This document shows, piece by piece, positions 1-5,702 of a stretch of 11,080 nucleotides of DNA. Positions within the stretch are counted from its first letter, which is position 1; each line of letters begins with the position of its first letter. A model generated the notes under the pieces. That model saw only the letters and a list, made by a program, of their open reading frames with translations, ran no database searches and was not told where the DNA came from. The stretch is from DASRTE01 sp035316885 (GTDB lineage Bacteria; Actinomycetota; Actinomycetes; Jiangellales; Jiangellaceae): the NCBI GenBank assembly GCA_035316885.1, contig DATHII010000046.1:1-11080 (forward strand), written 5' to 3'. The position numbers and the translations under genes were made by a program.

Positions 1-491
1 AAGAGGACGCCGGCGCAATGGTCTATCTCGTGCTGCAGAGCGCGGGCCTCGAAGGCGTCGGTCTCGACGAGGACCTTCTCGCCGGACCCGGGCAGCTGGC
101 CCGAGACCGTCAACCGGGTTGCCCGCTTGACGTCGCCGGTCAGGTCGGGCACCGACATGCAGCCCTCCCGGGCCCGCTCCCAACGCGTCGCCTCGACCAC
201 CTCCGCGTTGCACAGGACGAAAGTGCCGTGCCGGGTCCGAGCCCTGGGATGCGCCGTGACGTCGACGCAGAACACGTGTGACCCGACCCCGACCTGGGTA
301 GCGGCGAGACCCACGCAGCCCGGGGACACCCGCATCGTCGCCACCAGGTCGGCCGCCAGCCGGACGACCGCGGGATCCGCCGCGTCGACGCGCTCGGACG
401 GCGTAGCGAGGACCGGGTGGGGAGCCCGGACCACGGGCAGCACCCGGCCGGACATGCCGAGATCGCGCTCGGACCAGGTGCGCAGCGTCAC
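1..491 (-). CDS. def: Peptide deformylase (partial, C-terminus beyond left edge)
   Basis: Removes the N-formyl group from the initiator methionine of new cytoplasmic proteins, using a bound metal ion. The 163 visible codons hold all three family motifs: motif I variant CVGLAATQVG (residues 59-68), motif II EGCMS (109-113, metal ligand C111) and motif III QHEIDHCAG (153-161, ligands H154 and H158, catalytic E155). Two positions differ from the usual text: Cys replaces the first Gly of GxGLAAxQ, and Cys replaces Leu after HEIDH. Both lie beside, not on, the catalytic residues, so activity is expected. The GTG start at 491 is chosen because it overlaps the stop of the ACT gene as GTGA and has AGGAG 11 bases upstream (507-503). 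An in-frame ATG at 455 is an alternative. Only a short C-terminal tail is missing. Actinomycetes often carry more than one deformylase, so this may be a secondary copy. Confidence 0.93.
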   Translation of the reverse strand, partial: MTLRTWSERDLGMSGRVLPVVRAPHPVLATPSERVDAADPAVVRLAADLVATMRVSPGCVGLAATQVGVGSHVFCVDVTAHPRARTRHGTFVLCNAEVVEATRWERAREGCMSVPDLTGDVKRATRLTVSGQLPGSGEKVLVETDAFEARALQHEIDHCAGVL

Positions 492-1006
492 AGGACGTCG
501 GTCTCCTGGCGACGCAGCGTGACCCCCACCCCGAGATCACGACCGGTCGCGGCGAGCTCATCGGCCAGGACCTGTTCGTCGACGGCGTCGGGCAGGTCGA
601 CCTCCGCGACGAGCAGGTAGAGCGCACCAGTCAGCCGGGTTGTCAGATCGGTGACGTTGCCACCGGCTCGCGCCAGCACACGGGTGACTGCCGAGACGAT
701 GCCCGGCCGGTCGGCGCCATGGACGGTCAGGACGTACGGATCGCCGCCGGCCTCCGGGTCGGGCTCCTGTGGCACGTCGCGCACGGAGACGACCAACGTC
801 CCGTCGGACCCAAGCGGCGCCAGTGCGTTCTCGACCACGTCGGCCGTCGGGTCACCGGCGCAGACCAGGGTCATCGCGAAATGCCCACGCAGCAACGTCA
901 TGCTGGAGTCCTCGAGATTCAGCCCGAGGTCGGCCAGGCCGGCCGTGACGTCGGCGATGATCCCTGGGCGGTCGTGCCCGATGACGGTGACGGCGAGCAG
1001 GCTCAC
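488..1006 (-). CDS. Tandem ACT-domain protein (GcvR-like)
   Basis: A 172-residue protein made almost entirely of two ACT domains. The first covers about residues 4-79 and has GHDRPGIIADVT at 10-21; the second covers about 91-167 and has GADRPGIVSAVT at 97-108. The DRPGI turn is the usual amino-acid-binding loop of ACT folds. There is no DNA-binding or enzymatic domain, which matches the GcvR/regulatory ACT proteins; by family it should sense a small ligand, often an amino acid, and act through a partner. The ligand and partner cannot be read from the sequence. The GTG start at 1006 overlaps the stop of the cyclopropane synthase gene as GTGA. Its own Shine-Dalgarno is weak, so translational coupling is likely. 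Its own stop overlaps the deformylase start in the same way. The fold is certain, the GcvR label approximate. Confidence 0.85.
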   Translation of the reverse strand: MSLLAVTVIGHDRPGIIADVTAGLADLGLNLEDSSMTLLRGHFAMTLVCAGDPTADVVENALAPLGSDGTLVVSVRDVPQEPDPEAGGDPYVLTVHGADRPGIVSAVTRVLARAGGNVTDLTTRLTGALYLLVAEVDLPDAVDEQVLADELAATGRDLGVGVTLRRQETDVL

Positions 1007-2304
1007 GTCATTCCGAGCCAGGACGTGCGGGTGGCCGGCAAGCCGCTGGCGCCGTCACCGTGCCGTCGGACGGCGAGAACCTGGGCGACGCCGATCCGTC
1101 CCGCGTCGAAGGACAGCGCCGACGCGGTCATGTAGAGGCGCCAGACGCGAGCCCTCCCGACACCGGCCAACTCGACGGCCCGATCCCACTGCCCCTCGAG
1201 ATTGGCGACCCAGCGGCGCAGCGTCCGTGCGTAGTGCTCGCGCAGGCTCTCCACATCGCGAACCTCGAGGTCGCCACCTTCGATCGCGTTGACGACGTCG
1301 CCGATCGGCAGCAACTCACCGTCGGGAAAGACGTAGGCGTCGATGAACGAGCGCCCACCCCGCCGCGGCCCCGGCCGGCGGACGATCTGGTGGTTCAGCA
1401 GCCGGCCGCCCGGGACGAGCAGGTCGTGCAGCGTGCGGGCGTACTCCCCCCACCGCTCGGCGCCGAGGTGCTCAGCCATACCGACGCTGGCGATCGCGTC
1501 GAACGGGTCGTCGGTGAGGTCGCGCCAGTCCTGCACGCGGATGTCGACGCGATCGGAGAGCCCGGCCTCGAAGACCCGCTTGCGCGCGTACTCCGCCTGC
1601 TCCTGCGACAGGGTGATGCCGACCGCCTCGACGCCGTGTATCTCGGCGGCGTGGATCACCAGCGACCCCCACCCGCAGCCGACGTCGAGCAGGCGCATGC
1701 CCGGGATGAGGCCGAGCTTGCGGCAGATGAGCTCGAGCTTGTCGCGCTGGGCGTCCTGAAGTGTGTAGTCGGCGTCGTCGGGGCGGGCCCAGTAGGCGCA
1801 GGAGTAGGCCATCGAGGGGCCGAGGACGATCTCGTAGAACTCGTTGCCGACGTCGTAGTGGTGGGTGACCGCGACCCGGTCGCGGCTCCTGGAGTGCTTG
1901 TCACCCGACAGAGCGATCTCCTCGGGCGGCGGCTTCGGCGCGGGGCCGACGGCGCCGAGCATGACGGCAGCGCGCAACACGTCGGCGCACTCGACCGGAG
2001 TCAAGTGGCGGCGCGTGGCGAGGTCGCGTCCGATCGTCTCGAGCCGGGCCAGCGCCTCCTCGAGATCGCCCTCGAGGTCGATCTCGCCGGCGACCCACGC
2101 TCGGCCGAAACCGATCTCGTCGGGGTTCCAGAGCAGGCGGCGCACGGCTCGCCGCGACCGCACCACGAGCGTGGGACCGTCGGCGGGTCCGGCCTGGGTG
2201 CCGTCCCAGGTGCGGATCCGCAACGGCGGCGGTGCCCCGAGCAGGTGCTCGAGCAGGAGCGCGACCCGGTCGGCCGCACCACCGTTCGGCTTCGCGGTCA
2301 TCAC
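1003..2304 (-). CDS. cfa: Cyclopropane-fatty-acyl-phospholipid synthase family methyltransferase
   Basis: Uses S-adenosylmethionine to add a methylene group across the double bond of unsaturated acyl chains in membrane phospholipids. The 433 residues have a family N-terminal lipid-binding region (about 1-140), then HHYDVGNEFY (148-157), the SCAYW segment with C169, the SAM-binding LLDVGCGWGS (205-214), and FIDAYVFPDGEL (320-331). Residues matching the bicarbonate-binding active site of E. coli Cfa are present: C169, E279 in AEHLG, H305 in LNHQI and Y358. Length is close to actinobacterial homologues (UfaA/Cfa group), so a related product such as a methyl-branched chain is possible. The start is either GTG 2304 or the adjoining ATG 2301, both behind a strong GGAGGAGG (2317-2310) at 5 or 8 bases. 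It heads a run of cfa, the ACT gene and def joined by 4-base overlaps. Confidence 0.93.
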   Translation of the reverse strand: MMTAKPNGGAADRVALLLEHLLGAPPPLRIRTWDGTQAGPADGPTLVVRSRRAVRRLLWNPDEIGFGRAWVAGEIDLEGDLEEALARLETIGRDLATRRHLTPVECADVLRAAVMLGAVGPAPKPPPEEIALSGDKHSRSRDRVAVTHHYDVGNEFYEIVLGPSMAYSCAYWARPDDADYTLQDAQRDKLELICRKLGLIPGMRLLDVGCGWGSLVIHAAEIHGVEAVGITLSQEQAEYARKRVFEAGLSDRVDIRVQDWRDLTDDPFDAIASVGMAEHLGAERWGEYARTLHDLLVPGGRLLNHQIVRRPGPRRGGRSFIDAYVFPDGELLPIGDVVNAIEGGDLEVRDVESLREHYARTLRRWVANLEGQWDRAVELAGVGRARVWRLYMTASALSFDAGRIGVAQVLAVRRHGDGASGLPATRTSWLGMT

Positions 2305-2309
2305 GCAGA

Positions 2310-2317
2310 CCTCCTCC
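2310..2317 (-). promoter_or_regulatory. Strong Shine-Dalgarno of cfa
   Basis: GGAGGAGG read on the minus strand, 5 bases before GTG 2304 and 8 bases before ATG 2301. It is the strongest ribosome binding site in the window. It fixes the start of the cyclopropane synthase to one of these two adjacent codons but cannot separate them. Confidence 0.75.
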
Positions 2318-2340
2318 GTCCGGGCCTGGATCCAGCGATC

Positions 2341-2346
2341 AGCCTA
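2341..2346 (-). promoter_or_regulatory. Candidate -10 box upstream of cfa
   Basis: TAGGCT on the minus strand fits the actinobacterial TAnnnT -10 pattern and would give an untranslated leader of about 30 bases before cfa. It sits in GGTTAGGCT, a 9-mer that recurs upstream of eno (7039-7031). No convincing -35 is seen 16-18 bases further up, so this is a weak call. Confidence 0.3.
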
Positions 2347-2365
2347 ACCCCGCCCCCTCCGGTCG

Positions 2366-2451
2366 GTTGATCACGTTCACCATGCTCGTGGACCGTTCAC
2401 CAGGTTCCGGAGCCTGGTGAACCGTCCGCCAGGGTGGTGAACGTGATCAAC
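2366..2451. repeat. 86-base nested palindrome between ndh and cfa
   Basis: Two concentric inverted repeats share one centre, 2408.5. The outer arms GTTGATCACGTTCACCA (2366-2382) and its exact complement (2435-2451) are perfect over 17 bases. The inner arms GGACCGTTCACCAGG (2390-2404) and CCTGGTGAACCGTCC (2413-2427) pair over 15 bases with one mismatch. A symmetric 7-by-7 base internal loop separates the two, and the apex carries TCCGGA. The octamer GTTCACCA starts at 2375 and 2395, and its complement starts at 2415 and 2435, an exact 20-base step. The right outer arm supplies the ndh stop codon (2449-2447). There is no T-run on either side. It could be a REP- or MITE-like interspersed element, a hairpin that ends or stabilises ndh mRNA, or a multi-site operator for cfa. 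Confidence 0.85.
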
Positions 2452-3775
2452 GACGGGCGCCGCCGGGGTCGGCGGCGCGGAGGAACTCGTCGCGCGGCAT
2501 GTGTATCCGCCCGAGCGAGACGGCCTCGCGGCGGAAGAACAGGGCCAGGGTCCAGTCCATGACGATCCGGACCTTCCGGTTCAGCGTGGGCATCCGGCTG
2601 ACGTGATAGGTGCGGTGCATGAACCAGGCGACGAAACCCTTGAGCTTGATGCCGTACACCTGCGCGACGCCTTTGTGCAGGCCGAGGCTCGCCACCGAAC
2701 CGACGTACTTGTGCTCGTAGTTCTTCGGCTCCCGCCCGCGGAGGACCGCCGCGATGTTGTCGCCGAGCCGCTTGGCCTGGCGTACGGCGTGCTGCGCGTT
2801 CGGTCCGGTGGTGGCGCCGGGGACGTCGGAGGTGAGGTCGGGCACCGCGGCGCAGTCGCCGGCACCCCACGCCGCATCGACCCCCTCGACGCGCAGGTCG
2901 GCGCGGCACGTGAGGCGACCCTTCTCGTCCAGCGGCAGGTCGGTGCGTTGGAGCAGCGGGTGGGCTTTGACGCCGGCGGTCCAGATGAGCGTGTCGCTGT
3001 CGAGCTCGGTGCCGTCGGCGAGGACGACGTGGCCGTCGACGCAGGACTCCAGCCGTGTGTTCAGGCGCACCTCGATGCCGTGCCGGCGGAGCTCGTCGAT
3101 CGTGTAGATCCCCATTTCCGGGCCGACCTCGGGCAGGATCCGGCCGGTGGCCTCGACCAGGATCCAGCGCATGTGGTGCGGCTGGAGATACGGGTAGTAG
3201 CGCAGCGCGTCCTTCGCCATGTCCTGCAGCTCGGCGAGAGCCTCGACACCCGCGTATCCCCCACCGACGACAACGAAGCTCAGGGCTCGCCGGCGCACGT
3301 CCTCGTCGGCCGTGGACGCGGCCACATCGAGCCGGTCCAGCACGTGGTTGCGCAGTGCTATCGCTTCCTCGACCTGCTTGAACCCGATCCCCTGCTCGGC
3401 GAGGCCCGGTATCGGCAACGTGCGGGCGATGGAGCCGAGCGCAACGACCAACACGTCGTAATGAAGCTCGTACGGGTCGCCGACCCGCGGCACGATCCGG
3501 GCGACGCGGTCGGCGTGGCGGATGTCGGTGACCTCGCCGGTGATGACCTGGCAATGCTTGAGCACTGGTCGGAGCGGGACGACGACGTGCCGCGGCTCCA
3601 GCGAACCGGCCGCGGCTTCCGGCAGGAACGGCTGGTAGGTCATGTAGGAGCGTGGGTCGACCACGGTGATGCGGACCCTGCTCCACCGGAGCTTCTTCTG
3701 CAGACGCAAGGCGGTATACATACCGACGTAGCCACCGCCGACGATCAGGACGCGCGGGACGTGTTCTTCGGTCAC
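2447..3775 (-). CDS. ndh: Type II NADH dehydrogenase (NDH-2)
   Basis: A single-subunit, non-proton-pumping NADH:quinone oxidoreductase at the inner face of the membrane, feeding electrons to menaquinone. Over 442 residues it shows the FAD-binding GGGYVG (13-18) after a beta strand, the second Rossmann motif GGGYAG (171-176) for NADH, the FAD-contacting GAGDCAAVPD (304-313), and QHAVRQAK (328-335). The C-terminal region around 380-420, with GFVAWFMHRTYH, MDWTLALFFRR and other aromatic and basic residues, matches the amphipathic membrane-binding segment of the family. The GTG start at 3775 has no Shine-Dalgarno. It lies about 6 bases after a -10 box, so the message is probably leaderless. It stands apart from its neighbours: its own Rex-type operator and promoter lie upstream, and a large palindrome overlaps its stop codon. 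Confidence 0.95.
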   Translation of the reverse strand: MTEEHVPRVLIVGGGYVGMYTALRLQKKLRWSRVRITVVDPRSYMTYQPFLPEAAAGSLEPRHVVVPLRPVLKHCQVITGEVTDIRHADRVARIVPRVGDPYELHYDVLVVALGSIARTLPIPGLAEQGIGFKQVEEAIALRNHVLDRLDVAASTADEDVRRRALSFVVVGGGYAGVEALAELQDMAKDALRYYPYLQPHHMRWILVEATGRILPEVGPEMGIYTIDELRRHGIEVRLNTRLESCVDGHVVLADGTELDSDTLIWTAGVKAHPLLQRTDLPLDEKGRLTCRADLRVEGVDAAWGAGDCAAVPDLTSDVPGATTGPNAQHAVRQAKRLGDNIAAVLRGREPKNYEHKYVGSVASLGLHKGVAQVYGIKLKGFVAWFMHRTYHVSRMPTLNRKVRIVMDWTLALFFRREAVSLGRIHMPRDEFLRAADPGGARR

Positions 3776-3781
3776 GATCCA

Positions 3782-3809
3782 AGTCTACTGCTTGTGAATC
3801 GCTTCACAA
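3782..3809 (-). promoter_or_regulatory. Promoter of ndh (leaderless type)
   Basis: On the minus strand a -35 TTGTGA (3809-3804) and a -10 TAGACT (3787-3782, TAnnnT pattern) are separated by 16 bases. Transcription would begin at or next to GTG 3775, so the mRNA would lack a leader, in agreement with the missing Shine-Dalgarno. The -35 box and most of the spacer lie inside the Rex-type palindrome, so a bound repressor would block RNA polymerase directly. Inferred from sequence only. Confidence 0.6.
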
Positions 3810-3811
3810 GC
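3790..3811. promoter_or_regulatory. Rex-type redox operator upstream of ndh
   Basis: A perfect inverted repeat with arms GCTTGTGAA and TTCACAAGC around the 4-base centre TCGC. Its 18-base core (3792-3809) matches the established Rex consensus TTGTGAA, 4 any, TTCACAA at every fixed position. Rex is a repressor that binds when NADH is low relative to NAD+ and releases when NADH rises, and ndh is a known Rex target in Gram-positive bacteria. The site lies 15 bases before the ndh start and covers the -35 box. It fills most of the 49-base gap after the uracil glycosylase gene. The rex gene itself is not in this window. Confidence 0.88.
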
Positions 3812-3824
3812 GAGGAACAGTGCC

Positions 3825-4652
3825 TCAGACGCCGGCAGCGCGGCCCAGGACGTCGTCGAGCATCGACTCGGTGAGCTTGCCGGTGAAGGTGTTCTGCTGA
3901 CTCGGGTGGTAGCAGCCGATGACCCTGACGGTCCCGCGGGAGCCGGCGAGCACGACCTCGACGCCGTGGCCGAATACGGGCCGCGGTCGCGGGACGCTCA
4001 GCCCGTTGCGTGCCAGCGTGCCCAGCGTCGCGGCCCAGGCGAACGAACCCAGCGCGACGACGCAGCGCACCGTGTCGAGCACGAGCGCCACCTCACGGTC
4101 GAGCCAGTGAGCACACGCGTCGCGCTCGCCCGGCGTCGGCTTGTTGCCGGGCGGGGCGCAGCGGACGGCCGCAACGATCCGGGCGCCCGTGAGCCGCAGG
4201 CCGTCGCCGGCGTGGATCGACGTGGGCTGCGACGCGAATCCAGTCCGATGGAGCGCGGCGAACAACCAGTCACCGCTGCGGTCGCCGGTGAAGATGCGCC
4301 CGGTGCGGTTGGCGCCGTGCGCCGCGGGCGCCAGCCCGAGGACGAGCACACGGGGTGCCGGGTCGCCCCACCCTGGCGCCGGCCGTCCCCAGTAGGGCTC
4401 GTCGGCGAACGCGCGTCGCTTGCTCGTCGCCACTTGTTCGCGCCACGCCACCAGGCGCGGACAGGCCCGGCAGACCGACGACACCGCGGTGAGCTCCCGC
4501 AGTCCTGCTCCCGACGCCAGGTGCGCGACCTCGCCGCCGTCGCGCGCGATCGGCGTCGCCGGCGTCGCAAGGTCGTCGGGCCACCCGGCGCCCGGCGGCA
4601 CAGGGCTGGGAAACTCGGTACCCGTCGCCGCGTGCAGCGCGGCGCGGGTCAC
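3825..4652 (-). CDS. Uracil-DNA glycosylase, family 5 (UdgB type)
   Basis: Cuts uracil, and in family 5 also other deaminated bases, out of DNA to start base-excision repair. The 275 residues contain motif 1 GLAPAAHGANRTGR (106-119), where the usual acidic or Asn residue is replaced by Ala as in family 5, and motif 2 HPSQQNTFTGKLT (249-261). Four cysteines, C61 and C64 (CRAC) plus C165 and C180, are placed as in the 4Fe-4S-containing glycosylases. The GTG start at 4652 is preferred over an upstream in-frame GTG at 4685. It overlaps the DUF501 stop as GTGA, has GGAGG 4 bases upstream (4661-4657), and the longer version would run inside DUF501 with no family similarity. It is the last gene of the run that begins with eno. 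Confident family call; substrate range is inferred. Confidence 0.92.
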   Translation of the reverse strand: MTRAALHAATGTEFPSPVPPGAGWPDDLATPATPIARDGGEVAHLASGAGLRELTAVSSVCRACPRLVAWREQVATSKRRAFADEPYWGRPAPGWGDPAPRVLVLGLAPAAHGANRTGRIFTGDRSGDWLFAALHRTGFASQPTSIHAGDGLRLTGARIVAAVRCAPPGNKPTPGERDACAHWLDREVALVLDTVRCVVALGSFAWAATLGTLARNGLSVPRPRPVFGHGVEVVLAGSRGTVRVIGCYHPSQQNTFTGKLTESMLDDVLGRAAGV

Positions 4653-5146
4653 GGGACCTCCACGCACGGTCCCGCCGACCACCACGCCGGCAGCGCCTCG
4701 AGCGCCTCGTCACCGAGCGGATTGACGCCGGGACCGGCCGCCAGGGCATGGGCGACGAGCACGTGCAGGCACTTGACCCGCGACGGCATACCGCCCGCCG
4801 AGACGCCGGCGATCTCGGGAACGTGGGCGATCCGCTCACGCCGGGCGAGGTAGTCCTCGTGTGCTTGTGCATAGGCCGCGGCCAGGTCCGGGTCGGCGCC
4901 GAGCCGGGCGGACATGTCCCGCATCATTCCCTCGGACTCCAGGGTGGACACGGCGCCGGTGGCCCGCGGGCAGGTCAGGTAGTACGTCGTCGGGAACGGC
5001 GTGCCGTCGGGCAGCCTGGGCTCCGTCTCGACCACGTCGGGCAGTCCGCACGGGCACCGGTGGGCGACGGCGCGTACCCCGCGAGCCAGCCGGCCCAGTT
5101 GCGCCGACACAGCGGCCATGTCGGTGGCCGGAGGGGTCCGGGTCAC
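4649..5146 (-). CDS. DUF501 family protein, function unknown
   Basis: A 165-residue protein with the recognisable DUF501 blocks AHRCPCGLPDVVETEPRLP (28-46), FPTTYYLTCPR (51-61), LESEGMMRDMSARL (69-82) and SAGGMPSRVKCLHVLVAHAL (116-135). No enzyme motif is known for the family. Cysteines 31, 33, 59 and 126 and histidines 29, 128 and 133 sit in the most conserved blocks, so a metal or Fe-S site is plausible, but this is inference. No signal peptide or membrane segment is visible, so it is probably cytoplasmic. The GTG start at 5146 overlaps the ftsB-like stop as GTGA. A longer frame to 5194 would only read through the upstream gene. It lies between a divisome gene and a DNA repair gene; in many actinobacteria it follows eno and divIC and precedes an exopolyphosphatase gene. 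Confidence 0.88.
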   Translation of the reverse strand: MTRTPPATDMAAVSAQLGRLARGVRAVAHRCPCGLPDVVETEPRLPDGTPFPTTYYLTCPRATGAVSTLESEGMMRDMSARLGADPDLAAAYAQAHEDYLARRERIAHVPEIAGVSAGGMPSRVKCLHVLVAHALAAGPGVNPLGDEALEALPAWWSAGPCVEVP

Positions 5147-5700
5147 CCGGCGCCCTCGGGCGGCACCGCGTCCGCAGCCCCGACCGAGGCCCACAACCGC
5201 GAGTACCAGGGACCTTCGGCGGTCACCTTGATCCCCTCCGGCGTGGTCTCCGGCTGCGTCGCGCCCGCCTCGTCGACCACGATGTAGCCCACCTCGCCCG
5301 GCATGACGAAGTTCAGCCGCTCACGAGCCCGGGCGCGGACATAGGCGGGGTCGTCCCACAGCCGCAGCTCGGTCTCGAGGTCGTCGACGGACGCCTGGAG
5401 CTCGGCCGCTTCCTGTTCGAGTGCGGACCGCCGCGTGTGCTGGTCGTACCACGCGCGCAGCGGATAGGCGAAGGACACCGCCAGCACGCCGAGCACCAGC
5501 GCCAGGACCGCCGCGCGGCCGGTAAGCGAGGCCCGACCGCGGGGGCCGCGGGTCCGCGACGACATGCCGGGTCCGCGTGCGCCCGGCGACTCGACCCCAC
5601 CGCGCGGACGCGGAGCCGGGCGAGCCGGCCTGGACCGCTGCCGGGCCGGTCGGGCGCCGCCGGGCGGGCGGGCGCCGGGACCACGACCGGGGCCGACCAC
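5143..5700 (-). CDS. FtsB/DivIC-like septum formation initiator
   Basis: A bitopic divisome protein of the FtsB/DivIC family, expected to bridge FtsL and FtsQ at the division septum. The 185-residue frame has an Arg/Pro/Gly-rich cytoplasmic tail (1-61), one membrane helix GRAAVLALVLGVLAVSFAYP (61-80), a coiled coil with heptad-spaced Leu/Ala residues (about 86-115), and the family box DDPAYVRARARERLNFVMPGE (116-136). An acidic, proline-containing external tail follows. The GTG start at 5700 lies 2 bases after the enolase stop. An ATG at 5565 would remove 45 tail residues and leave the domains intact, and neither codon has a good Shine-Dalgarno. Long basic tails are common in actinobacterial members, so the longer form is kept. 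Its stop overlaps the DUF501 start. Confidence 0.85.
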   Translation of the reverse strand: MVGPGRGPGARPPGGARPARQRSRPARPAPRPRGGVESPGARGPGMSSRTRGPRGRASLTGRAAVLALVLGVLAVSFAYPLRAWYDQHTRRSALEQEAAELQASVDDLETELRLWDDPAYVRARARERLNFVMPGEVGYIVVDEAGATQPETTPEGIKVTAEGPWYSRLWASVGAADAVPPEGAG

Positions 5701-5702
5701 GG

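Noticed and set aside
2366..2451. Palindrome as a standard intrinsic terminator
   Set aside because: The stem is strong, but neither side has a T-run and the stem includes the ndh stop codon. A non-canonical terminator is still possible, so it is listed as a repeat.
2366..2451. Palindrome as further Rex sites
   Set aside because: GTTCACCA/TGGTGAAC resembles half of a Rex site, but no TTGTGAA, 4-base gap, TTCACAA arrangement exists. The half-sites are in the wrong order and spacing.
2397..3782. A 461-residue minus-strand frame over ndh
   Set aside because: It is the out-of-frame shadow of ndh: a low-complexity Arg/Pro/Ala translation, while the ndh frame carries FAD and NADH motifs throughout.
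3825..4685. Longer uracil glycosylase starting at 4685
   Set aside because: The added 11 residues overlap DUF501. GTG 4652 has GGAGG and the 4-base stop/start overlap used by the neighbouring genes.
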